Source of the DNA: Caprella mutica
Lineage: Eukaryota > Arthropoda > Malacostraca > Amphipoda > Caprellidae
Assembly: GCA_947561585.1 (NCBI GenBank)
Contig: CANNZV010000265.1
Location: forward strand, 186,001-250,000
Direction of reading: 5' to 3'
DNA length: 64,000 nucleotides
Below the pieces are notes generated by a model. The model saw only the letters and a list, made by a program, of their open reading frames with translations. It was not told the origin of the DNA and made no database searches. A program made the translations under genes and the position numbers. Of the stretch, positions 49,247-59,564 are shown piece after piece; position 1 is the stretch's first letter, and every line of letters starts with the position of its first letter.

Positions 49247-49402
49247 GACTGTGTGGGTCTCTTATCCATTGGTAGGTTTACTGACTGTGTAGGTCTCTTA
49301 TCCATGGGTAAGTGTACTGACTGTGTGGGTCTCTTATCCATGGGTAAGTAAACTGACTGGGTAAGTCTTTTATCCATTGGTAGGTTTACTGACTGTAGGT
49401 CC
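49247..49402. repeat. 36-bp tandem repeat in intron 1 of gene C
   Basis: About 4.4 copies of GACTGTGTGGGTCTCTTATC plus CATGGGTAAGTNTACT. The unit carries a donor-like GGTAAGT, so repeated cryptic splice donors sit within this intron. Confidence 0.85.
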
Positions 49403-49615
49403 TAATATCGCTCTTTTGTCAGATCAAAGTCATAAAAAGTGAATTTTCGAGTTATCCACATAAACCTAAAAATACTGATTGTTGGTAAAAGTTTTATTAT
49501 TGTAGCCCATAAATTGATTGCTAGAGAGGCTAAATGTAAATGTATGTACATTACATATTACAAGTACGTATGGTATAGTATCTACAAGGTGGATAATATT
49601 ACTTTTCTTTCACAG

Positions 49616-49966
49616 GGTTTACTCTCTCGAGTTACTTAGACTCATTCATGTCAGTCGAAAAAGCATTCACCGTGACATCTGAAGTATTGGAATACAAGAC
49701 AGAGAATTACGAGGATTTCTGCGCACTGCTCAAATTCTCTAAAATAATAATTGGACAAGATTCTTTGAACTTTTCAGTTGAGGGACTAAGTTCCGATTCC
49801 TCTGGTGACGTCAACAAAGTATTTAGTGTAGCGAGAGATTTCGCCTATCATAACGTTTCTTGGAGAACAAGTTACACTAAAGATTTTGATTCTTACAAAG
49901 AAGATGTGATGACCATCTTGGATCAACTAAAGATACAGTCCTGTAGACCGCATACATTTCTTTCCT
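49616..49966 (+). CDS. Gene C, exon 2: conserved two-cysteine ectodomain
   Basis: The acceptor TTTCACAG opens FTLSSYLDSFMSVEKAFTVT; the donor is GTAAGT after CCGCATACATTTCTTTCCT. It encodes about 116 residues, phase 1 at both ends. It keeps YEDFCALLKFS, IGQDSLNFSVEGLSSDSSGD, ARDFAY and LDQLKIQSCR. Sequons NFS and NVS are present. The intact frame and conserved core, next to the divergent N- and C-terminal edges, suggest purifying selection on the domain. With exons 1 and 3 it predicts a protein of about 241 residues. Confidence 0.75.
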
Positions 49967-50107
49967 GTAAGTGAGAATTTAACTTGATATTAAAAATGTA
50001 TAGATAATTCGGTTGTATAAAATTGGTATAGTGTTTGGGCATGGTCCTTTTGTCTCAGCGAATTGTTCTATTGATTATAGATTTCCATTTTTATACTGTA
50101 CTTTCAG

Positions 50108-50133
50108 TTGTGGAGGATAGCGCTTGGAATTAA
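50108..50133 (+). other. Short terminal-exon homologue within intron 2 of gene C
   Basis: TACTTTCAG then TTGTGGAGGATAGCGCTTGG in phase 1 gives VEDSAWN and TAA. It lies 140 nt after exon 2 and before the membrane exon, so its use would end the protein before the helix and give a soluble product. Confidence 0.4.
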
Positions 50134-50426
50134 CTGATTAATTTCCAAGTTGAGAAGTTCAGATAATTTTCCATTACCTCTTCATTTCACTCTTAACTAC
50201 TCTCATTGCTGAACTCAGTTACTTTTGCCTTAATCTCACATCTCGTAGATCTAAATGCACTAATTATTTTATGTGAACTTAATCCCTACTATTGAATTTC
50301 TGGTATGTGATAGCTATTTCATTTTAGCTGCTTCTTCATAGTCCATTGTATGTAGATTGTAGATTTCATGCAAAATAGCCTATTGTAGCTACATCTAATT
50401 TAAATCTCATTATTTTTCTATTTCAG

Positions 50427-50755
50427 CTAAGCAGGACTTCCTCTTCTTGATGGCTTGCATAGTAGCCGTTGGTAGTTTAACACTAGCCATGTGTCTTTGT
50501 TGGGAAAGTGCTCGGGAAATGGTAGTGTCGATAATTATGACCATCCTGTCAAAAGTTGATACCAAACTGTACTTTGCAAATATGGTGTGCAATTCGAAAA
50601 GAGGGAAACTGTTTAAAGAAGCTCAGAGCAAGAGTTCCATGGACGTGCAGGATTACGATGATATTTTATCAGGTGACGATCGCTCATTCTCGAGTGAAGA
50701 AAAGACTGACGATGTGTCTGCGGAAAGAGACGGCGGAGCCTCTAGAAAGACGTAG
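50427..50755 (+). CDS. Gene C, exon 3: transmembrane segment and acidic tail
   Basis: The acceptor TATTTCAG joins in phase 1 to KQDFLFLMACIVAVGSLTLA, a transmembrane helix continuing through MCLCW. The cytosolic tail of about 80 residues starts with ESAREMVVSIIMTILSKVDT and ends in an acidic Ser/Asp/Glu region (SSMDVQDYDDILSGDDRS) resembling gene D's KSFMDGQDNESISS. The TAG at 50,753 stops the frame after DDVSAERDGGASRKT. The same frame then continues with a repeat of that motif (DDVSGERKKEEEENAVAEER) to TGA at 50,822-50,824, so the TAG may be a recent truncation. Confidence 0.7.
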
Positions 50756-51145
50756 GATGATGTATCTGGAGAGAGGAAGAAAGAAGAGGAGGAGAATGCT
50801 GTTGCTGAAGAGAGAAGCAAATGAAGTATTCGGAATTAGCTCAAAATATATTAGAAAATCACAGCTCTGATATATTTCGTAAAGTAATTACTTAGTCTAG
50901 GTATCTCTCCCACGGAGTCTTGGAAATTCTTTTAAAAGTAACCTTTAGTTTTAATGTCTTAGAGAATTCTCGTGGTTCACTGCTGGCTCAAATAGATTAG
51001 TGGTGTCGTTGGATCATCCAAATTATGGACAGGGCTTTAGCTCATTAGTGAGTTCTGTTTAAGTATATAAGGCCTGGAAATATTAGACACATGTTCAGTC
51101 CCTAGGGTCAGAAGCTACAGTACTTGGAGACAATCCCCGTCTTGT
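50756..51145. other. 3' flank of gene C
   Basis: First about 70 bp are the open continuation after the TAG. The rest has no ORF. A clear AATAAA was not found close to the stop. Confidence 0.35.
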
Positions 51146-51153
51146 TTCATCAC

Positions 51154-51545
51154 TAGGGTTGTGACAATATGCATTTCCAAATATGCAGTATATGCACTTG
51201 GTAATATACTGCATATGCAATAGGTTTTATGCTTTTTGAGAAAACGCATATGCATTTGAGAATATAAGTACATGCATATCTATAAATGCATATACATATT
51301 GGTAAATGCATATGCAAATTAGTAAATGCATATGCATATTGCTAAACGCATATGTATATTTATAGTTGCATATGCATGTTGATAAATGCATATGCATATT
51401 GGTATATGCAAATTGGAAAATGCATATGCATATTACTAAACGCATATGCATATTGGTAAATGCAAATTAGTAAATGCATATGCATATTTATAATTGCATA
51501 TGCGTTTTAGAAAAGCATATGCAATGTGCCAATGTCACAACCCTA
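51154..51545. mobile_element. hAT-like MITE filled with a GCATATGCA array
   Basis: TAGGGTTGTGACAATATGC at the left is mirrored by TGTCACAACCCTA at the right. The flanks TTCATCAC and GTCATCAC form an 8-bp duplication with one mismatch. The interior is about 19-20-bp units built on ATGCATATGCATATT with GTAAA spacers, so almost every unit contains the palindrome ATGCATATGCAT or ATGCAAAT. Confidence 0.7.
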
Positions 51546-51553
51546 GTCATCAC

Positions 51554-54074
51554 CACTACCAATACCATTCACTGTAACCATATAAATAAGAATCTACCTT
51601 TTGTGCCGTTATTTAAGATCGAGAAATTCATAACTACCACTTCAGGATTGATCGTGTATTAAATATTAATCAACTTATTCATTAGGGTTATGGTCAAGAA
51701 GTGTGATTTTATTTATGTTTCTTATTCACAAACATTCGAAGTGAACTCGGGGAATTAGGAAGGTAATAGCATCTTAATAATCGTAAATAGGTAAATAATT
51801 TTCAATATTTCACAAACATCGATCGAAATTGTTTTAAAGATAGGAAATAAGTTAACCTTTGCTCTTCATCATTAATAAAATATTAAACAACTGTTGATTT
51901 TTTGCACCATTTCATAATGTCTTAAAGAGTCGCTGTTTGTTTGATCACTCAATGAAGAACTATTAATAATTGCTAGAGTTCGAATCTCATTTCTTTCAAA
52001 ACTTTACTTCAGGCAACTTAAGCCAGTATTATTTTTAAGTGCCTAACTAAAATTTCAAAGGTGTTTGATATAGCTTTTCTAAGTGATCTCAGGTATCGTC
52101 TATTTATATTATATGTTAGATAAGTAATATTCAGACTTTATTATATTCTTCTCCTACTTTAAATTGATTATCAACATTATACTGTTTTTTGATTAATTTT
52201 TGCTGATCTGTAAAATTCATTCTTAATATCTTAACATACTCTTACATGTACAAAAATTATTACCTCATTCAAACCTTTTATTATCATAAATACAATTAAT
52301 CTAGTTACTCAATTTTATTTCACCTACCAGGGGGTCAATCCCGAATTCAGAACTTTTTTATTCGTCGTCCGATTCTTTTTGTTCGGATATTTGCTAGGTA
52401 CTTAAAGGGGCAGTAAACTTTACAATAAATGTCGTTTTTTCTATTGAAAATGTTGTTAGTAATTAGTTGTATACATACGAGAGTTCATTCGTCTTATATA
52501 TAACTAACAACCGTAAAATATATACATATAATAATTTGGTCTTAGGGCCAAAGTTCACCGCATCTGCAGGGAGGGCGCTGCGAATTGTTATTGTTTATCA
52601 GCTGTTAAAATGAGATGCATTCTATTCTACTATTAGCAGTTTGTATTACTGCTAATAGTCTACTATTAGCAGTTTCTATTAGTATTATTTTTAAGCTCAT
52701 TTTAGCCATTTTCAATGCAACAACTTAGGTAGAACGAATGAAAAACTTAGTGCATACGGATTGTGTGGTGTTTCGTACGTATTAGATGAGTTTCAGTTCC
52801 AGATTACATCAGTAGATAGCGCTGCATTCTTCAAATAATAAAATTAATTTTTTCAAATAGGAGTTTAAAAATGAAATAACTATATCTTATTCCATTATTA
52901 ATATCCCTCTATGGATTTATCAACATTGGAGAAAAAGGTCAACTACCCCTTTGAAGCTCCTAAAACGAAGAATTTTTTTATTTCAGTTCATGATGGGTTG
53001 ATGAGAAATTTTAAGTTATGCCAAAAAATATCTCATTTTCTTTGTATAAGAATTTAGATTAGAAAATGACAAACTACAAATAATATTTATAAATGTAAAC
53101 ACAGTGGTGTGCAAAAAGAACTCAGATTTGTTTGAATAATTTAATGAATTAATTTAAATCTTTGATTTTATATCAATATGAGGAATATCTTGTTTTAAAT
53201 GGAAATATATAAAAATTTGCTATGCCCAGAATTTATATTGAAGCATTAAATAGAAAAAAATTGGTATGTACTTACCAATAACAGTAAATTAATGGCTCTC
53301 GTCCCTATTTCATTTAGGAACGTGAACTAGGAAGTGTGTATTTTTAAATTAAATTTTTCTTAAATTTAATTACCTTTTATCTAATTAAAACATTTTGCAC
53401 TAAAAAATATTAATTGAAGTATAGTATCTTGACTACCTAAACAAATAATACCAAAAAGGAATATTTGAAATTGAGAAAATGAGATCATAGTTTTGAAGAA
53501 CAAATAAATTTACTGACTTATGTTGTTTGAATATACTCGATATTTGACTGCATGTGCATGAAAAGTTCTTTAAAGACCACTATTTAATTTAAGAAAAAGC
53601 ACCGATCCAAACACCCCTTTCCTAGTTAACGTCCTTAATTGATTTAGAGACGTGAACTATGAAGGGGGTATTTGGATAGGCTCCTATTTCAAGTCCCTAA
53701 ATGAAATAGGAACGCGAACTAGGAATTTATCCAAATGACGATCCCTATACATCAAATGATATTTCAATATCTTCAGATGATATATTTTTTAAACCTCTTA
53801 TTCCATGTTAAAGTTCATCACGTTGGCGCTCAATGTTGTTGACATTTTATGGTTTTCTCCGTTTTAGGAAGATTCTATATATTAGGAATTTCCGTTTTAG
53901 GAGTTTTACTCTAAAAATGTAACATTTTTTTCTTCCTGGTACCTATTTTTTTCGAGTTAATGGTTATTTTATTTTATAATTTTTTTCGTAAATTTAAAGA
54001 ATATGGAAGTCCATGAGATGTTATGCTATAACGAAAAGTGAGACAGTTTTAGAATCCTTGTAATATTTATAACA
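51554..54074. other. Gene-free stretch with small hairpins
   Basis: No supported ORF. A hairpin at about 53,606-53,680 pairs CCAAACACCCCTTTCCTAGT with its inverted form. Words related to CCTATTTCATTTAGGAACGT occur at 53,298 and, inverted, near 53,690. A short inverted cluster (ACTATTAGCAGTTT) lies at 52,635-52,680. Confidence 0.4.
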
Positions 54075-55662
54075 ACCAGAGGGGGGTGCAACATTTTCAT
54101 AAAAACAGCGGCGCTGCCACTACAGCAAAATGTAGCTGCAGCGCTACTGCGCTAATTTTCATAGAAAAATATCATATATGCAGTAAAACTGAATTTATCA
54201 TATTCACAGCCACATACAGTAAAGAAAGTAATTGATGATCCCCCGAAGAATATTAACCGCAAGAATAAGAGCAAATACAAAGTAGCTAAAAGACAAAGCA
54301 TGTGCTTGATCAAAAGAGAACTCATTGTGAAACCTAAAAAGAGAAACCAGTGATGCAGTTTTTAAGAGTGTCAGTGTGGAAAATTTCTCAAAAGCCAACC
54401 ACTGTAGAATACTGAAACTACACAATCCCCTCTTATGTTTCACCTGTTACCAGGCCTCTTTCGAAGGATACACATAATGTTACTATGGGTGAGAAGTATC
54501 CTGAGTCTGATTACCAAACAGAAGTCCTCACAGACAACATGCGTGTTACTTTCGACGGTCCTGGCTGATGGGTCCCTCATGGCTCACCACATCTCCTACG
54601 AATTCGACATCACGTTGGGAGTGAAGGTGTGATAATTTGTGCTGAGACTATTGGAAATTAACTGGTCGGATCTTCCATGACTCCAGAAGGAGCGAAAGCA
54701 AATTCTGCTAATTATATTAACTTTTTGAAAGGTGGATTTGTTGATTGGCTGAACAGGAAACCTGCTGCGTTAAAAAAAAACGTCATTTTCATACATGATA
54801 AGGTGACAACTCTTCTTATCACTCTACTAAGGTAATTGTGAATTTCCAAAGAAGTAGTAAGTTTTTCGATGACTAGCTGATTGTATGGCCAATGTCTCTC
54901 ACAGATTTAAAACCAATAATTGAAAAACTTAAATTCACCCAGAAGCAGAATGTGAATGTGATTATGTGGGAGGACGTCAGTTCTCGTGGAAAGATGACCT
55001 CGGGAAGGAAACTGAACACTGTTGTAAGACAATAACGTCTGATACAATTCAGAAATTGACAGATTTGTTGGATAAGCGTGTCTTTAAAGTGGTGGAAAAG
55101 AGTGAAATCTAAGCGGACATTTAATTGAAATTATCAGTTAAACTATCCATGAAATTGAGTAACTTTTACTAAAATGATTGTAACATCCGAAATAATATTT
55201 GAATTACTTTCAGTTTCCAAGGCAAAATATCAAGTTAAACCCATTTAATTACAAAAACCACATCTGCACAAAAGCGTAAGAAGTCGTGTAAGTCGATTGT
55301 ATTAGGCAGTTTAGTCTTCATATCAAATATTCACATTAGGTACGTAGCATTATTTTACCGTTAGTTGGTCGTACTGTAAATCATTGTTTGTATATCAGTT
55401 GGTTGCACATCGCAGATTTGTCTGAATATCACTTACATCTCATTAATTAGCGCACTTTTTTAGACATTTATCTAGATAACTTTAACATTTATTATTTTAA
55501 AAGAAGCGGCAGCGCTGTAGCGCCATACAACCTCTAGCGCTTCTGAAAAAAGTAGCGGCGCTGCCGCTGCATTAGCTCAAACTAGTGGCGCTGTCGCTGC
55601 CGCTACAGAAAAAGAGCGCCGCTTGTAGCGCGCGCTACAAGTAACGGCGCTGTGCCCACCTC
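54075..55662. mobile_element. Element with CAGAGGTGGGCA-like termini and GC-rich ends
   Basis: The left end CAGAGGGGGGTGCAACATT and the right end (inverted) CAGAGGTGGGCACAGCGCC are related; the latter is a common hAT-type terminus. Both ends carry GC-rich AGCGGCGCTGCC words, in contrast to the AT-rich surroundings. An 8-bp target duplication is unclear (ATAACAAC versus ATACCATA). The interior holds a decayed Tc1-like transposase, so this may be a nested insertion. Confidence 0.45.
54200..55115 (+). pseudogene. Decayed Tc1/mariner-type transposase
   Basis: In broken plus-strand frames the order is: KVIDDPPKNINRKNKSK (basic), TFDGPG, VPHGSPHLLRIRHHVGSEGV, ICAETIGN, SMTPEGAKANSANYINFL, KKNVIFIHDK, then WPMSLTDLKPIIEKLKF. 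These parallel the Tc1-family catalytic-core features, including the HD of the second catalytic Asp region and the WP..SPDLNPIE block (here altered to SLTDLKPII). Multiple frameshifts and stops and the loss of the final acidic position make it non-functional. Confidence 0.6.
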
Positions 55663-56674
55663 TGATACCATATAGTAAGAGCATATTTTGCATTTTCTTT
55701 TGATAAGCAATTTTCGGTGACTTAACTAAAATACTAAATTTTCGGTTTTGAACTGTGATAAAGAAACAAAACATGAAAAAAATGAAAATGTCTTTAAATA
55801 ACTTTGCATAGACTACTCTATACAGTAGTCTATGAATTTTGTTAGAAAACCTATGAGAATTCCACAACTGTCTTTGGTTTTCTTGTAGTGTGAATTTTTT
55901 TTTAATTATTATAGGTGAAAAATTCACATTTACATCGAAGACTCAAAAACGTATATATTAGGCCAAAAAGATATATAATACCTATCCAAAAACGTTAAAA
56001 TGGACTTGCCCCCTTTTGGCCCACTATTGGATTGTTGTAGTGACTCTAGCTCCAAATAAAATTGGGACATAAAAATACACTAGATGCCTAACATTCCTTC
56101 TCCAACTAAAAGTATCATGATTTTTGACCACAAATGAATCCTCCTAGGGAGGTTCTAATGCTCCTACCCTCAAAATAATTTGGGATTTGAAATTGAAAGC
56201 CCACTACCTAAAGATTCTATTTCCGTAAGAAAAAAAGGGGCCAATCCCATTAATATCAATTTAAACTGAACTAGTTTAGCAGTAACAAACCCACAAGCTA
56301 ATTGGATACCTGCACTGGACTTGGATAACGACACCCTAAACAGGTGGAATAATTAGTTAAAATTTTAATTCTCAAAGCCAGCGTTCAGTATGAGAAACTC
56401 ACAGTATTTTGAAAGTGGAAGTCAACTGTGAACCTAAGTCAATCTGAAATGCACCAAATTTCTGATTTAATATAAGTTTAAACGAATTTTATTAATATTA
56501 ATTCCGATAAAGTTCTGATACCATCCAGGATTTTATAATTTGGCATGATTCCTGAACTTGATTAAGTATTTTTGTGCTCTAGGTTCGCCTCCGATTTTCT
56601 ATATTTTAACACTTTCTATAGATAAAAGCAAGGTACAGGAACATATGTTACTGTAAAAGGGACCAATTTATAAC
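55663..56674. other. Gene-free stretch
   Basis: No credible gene, RNA gene or repeat recognised; moderately AT-rich. Confidence 0.3.
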
Positions 56675-56955
56675 ATTTTTCCCGGATACCATTTGTTGTG
56701 GACATACTTCGTTTTCGAAATATAGCTCAATTAAGTTTCCGGTAGGAATAACATTAGACTTTCAGATAGCACAAAGCTTTTCCACCTTTCAGATTATTTT
56801 GATCTCCCTCGATATACATATTTTTTATGTTATCTGAAAGAAACTGCAAATGTACCTTTCCAGACCCCCAAACTTAACCTAACCTATCTGAAAATTATTT
56901 GCGCTGTATCTCGAAAGCGAGACTTTTTCACAACAAATTGTATTCTAGAAAAACA
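56675..56955. mobile_element. Inverted-repeat element sharing arms with 20,943-21,080
   Basis: The left arm GGATACCATTTGTTGTGGA with TTCGTTTTCGAAATATAG is mirrored by ATCTCGAAAGCGAG with CACAACAAATTGTATTC. The repeat at 20,943 matches one arm. Confidence 0.5.
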
Positions 56956-57298
56956 TCTTTAAATGGCTCTCTTTTCTTTTGTAATGTGTTTTAAATTTCG
57001 AAAATCAGAGGTGGACCTAGAGCACAAAAATATGCTCTAATTGTATTATGTACAATCTCTTGTTTCGTTATTTCAAAATTATTCTACTTTCATTAAAGGG
57101 GACACTCTCTTCACTTTTTTTATGTGCACAAAAAATTTCCTATATGAAAGTTTATGTATAAGATGATAGGACATGTGAGAAATTTTATCCTTTTTTGATA
57201 AAACAATTTTTTTTATAAAAGTGAGTCACCTAAAGTTTTAGGTATCATTGTTAACACCAACTTTCCGGGTACTGCAAGCCTATTTTGGGTCAAAATTA

Positions 57299-57437
57299 TA
57301 GGTTCAAGCAGGTAAATTGCGGCCCACTAACTAACTGCGGCCTCTAACAACAGAAATGTCATAGCTTCAAAACACTCACCTTCTTGAGAGGGCCACAATT
57401 GAAAATTAAAGGGCTGCAATTTACCTGCGTGACCCTA
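57299..57437. mobile_element. TA-flanked MITE, copy 5 (short)
   Basis: About 140 bp with both ends (TAGGTTCAAGCAGGTAAATT; TTTACCTGCGTGACCCTA) but an internal deletion. Confidence 0.75.
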
Positions 57438-57456
57438 GGTACTCTCTGTGACAATA

Positions 57457-57664
57457 TAGGGTCAAGCAGGAAAATTGCGGCACACTAACAAACTGCGGCC
57501 TCTAACAACAGAAACATCATAGCTTCAAAACACACGTTAAAAACTAAAATTAATAAATTATAGCATGCCATTTTAATGTAATTTCGGTTCAGAATGTTTA
57601 AGAGACTCTCCTTAGAGGGCTGCAATTAAAAATTTAAGGGCCGCAATTTACCTGCGTGACCCTA
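57457..57664. mobile_element. TA-flanked MITE, copy 6
   Basis: TAGGGTCAAGCAGGAAAATT to TTTACCTGCGTGACCCTA, 20 bp right of copy 5 in the same orientation. Confidence 0.8.
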
Positions 57665-57683
57665 CCTATAGGTACTCTCGTGA

Positions 57684-58614
57684 CCGGACAATTGCCACCC
57701 GCGTACAATTGACACTCTCGGACAGTTGCCACCCGGACAATTGCCACCTCCGGACAATTGCCACCCAAATATTTATTATCAGGCTACTTAACTTTAAAAA
57801 TGGAGATGAAATATGTATATTATTTTTGTACGATTAATTATTATTTGTATACATTATAAGCTAAAAAATTCATTACACATTTAATATTTTCCTTTTTAAG
57901 TGACTGCATTCACAGAGTAGTTTTTCTGCATCCATGAGCATTGTCACCCACGGTGGTAGATGACTTTGTTCATGGAGCCACTTTCCTTTCTGACTGCTTC
58001 TTCAAGTCCCTTGTATTTAATTTCCTTTTGATGTCAGTGATATAGTCATTAGTAAACCAAATTTCTGGAGCAGACGATATTCCATTAATAGAATTAAAAT
58101 ATCTCGCCCGGAATAGGTCTTTATTTATAATTATTTGATAAAGGAAAGACAATAGGTATTTATATTACTACCCAGTAATATAATTTACAAGTTAAGAATC
58201 CTGACAATATAATTAGGGTTGTGACAATATGTTTTTAAAATCCTAAATCCTGAAAATGTTATAGACGAAGGGAATTAAACAGTTTTGAATCGTTCTAAAG
58301 AAGTGGTATAAAGTATTCAATAACATAAGATTTAAAGAATATAAGATTTAAAAAATATAAGATTTAAAAAGCACATTCAGAAACCGAATAATATTTTTTT
58401 TTTATCTTATATTGTATATAATTAATAATTAATCGTACAACAATAATATACATATTTTATCACCATTTTTAAAGGTAAGAGGCCTGATATTAATTATTTG
58501 GGTGGCAATTGTCCGGGTGGCAATTATCCGCGGGTGGCAATTATCCGCGGGTGGCAATTATCCGCGGGTGGCAATTATCCGCGGGTGGTAATTGTCCGCG
58601 GGTGGCAATTGTCC
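57684..58614. mobile_element. Foldback-like element with CGGACAATTGCCACC arrays at both ends
   Basis: Left arm: about four CGGACAATTGCCACC units followed by ATTTATTATCAGGCTACTTA. Right arm: the inverse, with about seven GGGTGGCAATTATCCGC units. Arms extend to about 57,860 and 58,400. The centre holds a copy of the gene-flank repeat (57,893-58,062) and one end of the TAGGGTTGTGACA family (58,214). Variable terminal sub-repeats resemble foldback transposons. Confidence 0.65.
57893..58062. repeat. Gene-flank repeat, copy 2, inside the foldback element
   Basis: GTGACTGCATTCACAGAGTA through TCTGACTGCTTCTTCAAGTC matches the sequence upstream of gene C (48,730-48,890). Confidence 0.65.
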
Positions 58615-59134
58615 TAGCACCAGGGTGCGGGTCCTAATTAGTCGTAAACGACTTCGGTATTTTTTTTTTTCAATAATGCACCATAAAGTTGGTGCATTTG
58701 TACACTTAAAGTGTATGGCAAAGTTATGTACCTATGTTCTGATTTTGAATGAAGTAAATTTTAAGTTTTGAACTACTAACTAAAGGTTAGATAAATGTTT
58801 GGCTTAGTACCTCCAACAAGGTTAAGAGAAATTGTGGCACTGCTAATTTTAAGCAATTTTTCGGAAGAAAGAATCTATATCCTATTGAACCAAATTTATT
58901 CTAAAATGTTGCATATCGTTTCCAAAAGCAATGTTCAAAAGCTATGTTTTCCTTGTTTATTAGCTTTTCTGCGTTTTGAGACCAAAGTTAGTGTGCCGCA
59001 ATATACCAACTGCACCCTACTCTAATATAGCCTAGCTATGTGTATTTTTAGACTGATAAAACTTAGATCCAAAACCACAGATCTCTGTACCTAGGTTATT
59101 TTTTAACGTCAGATTTTCAGCCACGAAACTGGCA
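58615..59134. other. Upstream region of gene D
   Basis: The last about 105 bp (ATAGCCTAG, CCACAGATCTCTGTACCTAG, AACGTCAGATTTTCAG) resemble the 130 bp before exon 1 of gene A, so this is the conserved 5' flank. TTTTCAG at 59,114-59,120 could be an acceptor after an unseen non-coding exon. No TATA box was identified with confidence. Confidence 0.45.
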
Positions 59135-59180
59135 ATGAAGTCCTACATGATGAGATGCATGTGTTTTATTCTGCTTTTCC
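59135..59180 (+). CDS. Gene D, exon 1: signal-peptide exon
   Basis: MKSYMMRCMCFILLF plus one base, then the donor GTAAGT. It matches exon 1 of genes A and C in length and phase. Intron 1 is 2.9 kb and was colonised by a MITE and a large inverted repeat. Confidence 0.68.
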
Positions 59181-59200
59181 GTAAGTATTATGCTTATCAA

Positions 59201-59432
59201 AGGCTCATTAACACGAGGTTAGTTTGCTCGCTGCTAGCTGGCGATTTTACAATGATGAGTGAGATAGGTAGTGATGATCACACATACTTTTTTTCTCACA
59301 ACTTTTCAGCTAGTTCACTAGCCAACTAGATAACACGGGGGCGAGATTACTAGCAGCTTGTCAAGGAAGTTATAGTCGGCTTGTAAACTCGCCAGATTGT
59401 AGCGAGAAAAGTAGCCTCGTGTAAACGAGCCT
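59201..59432. mobile_element. Complete MITE with AGGCTCNTTNACACGAGG ends
   Basis: AGGCTCATTAACACGAGG at the left is mirrored by CCTCGTGTAAACGAGCCT at the right. The interior CTCGCTGCTAGCTGGCGA is shared with the half copy at 23,196. It sits 20 bp inside intron 1 of gene D. Confidence 0.75.
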
Positions 59433-59564
59433 AAGAGAATATTTATTTTATTTTTATTGGATTGAGAATTAAGGATTATTTCCTTCCAAAATCACTGAAA
59501 AAAACGGAGGTAATTTTTAGCTCAGTAATTAGCTACTTATACCTTTTCAAATTTGTTGTTTAGA

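Noticed and set aside
51227..51451. Minus-strand ORF of CICIYQYAYAF-like repeats
   Set aside because: Translation of the GCATATGCA array inside a MITE.
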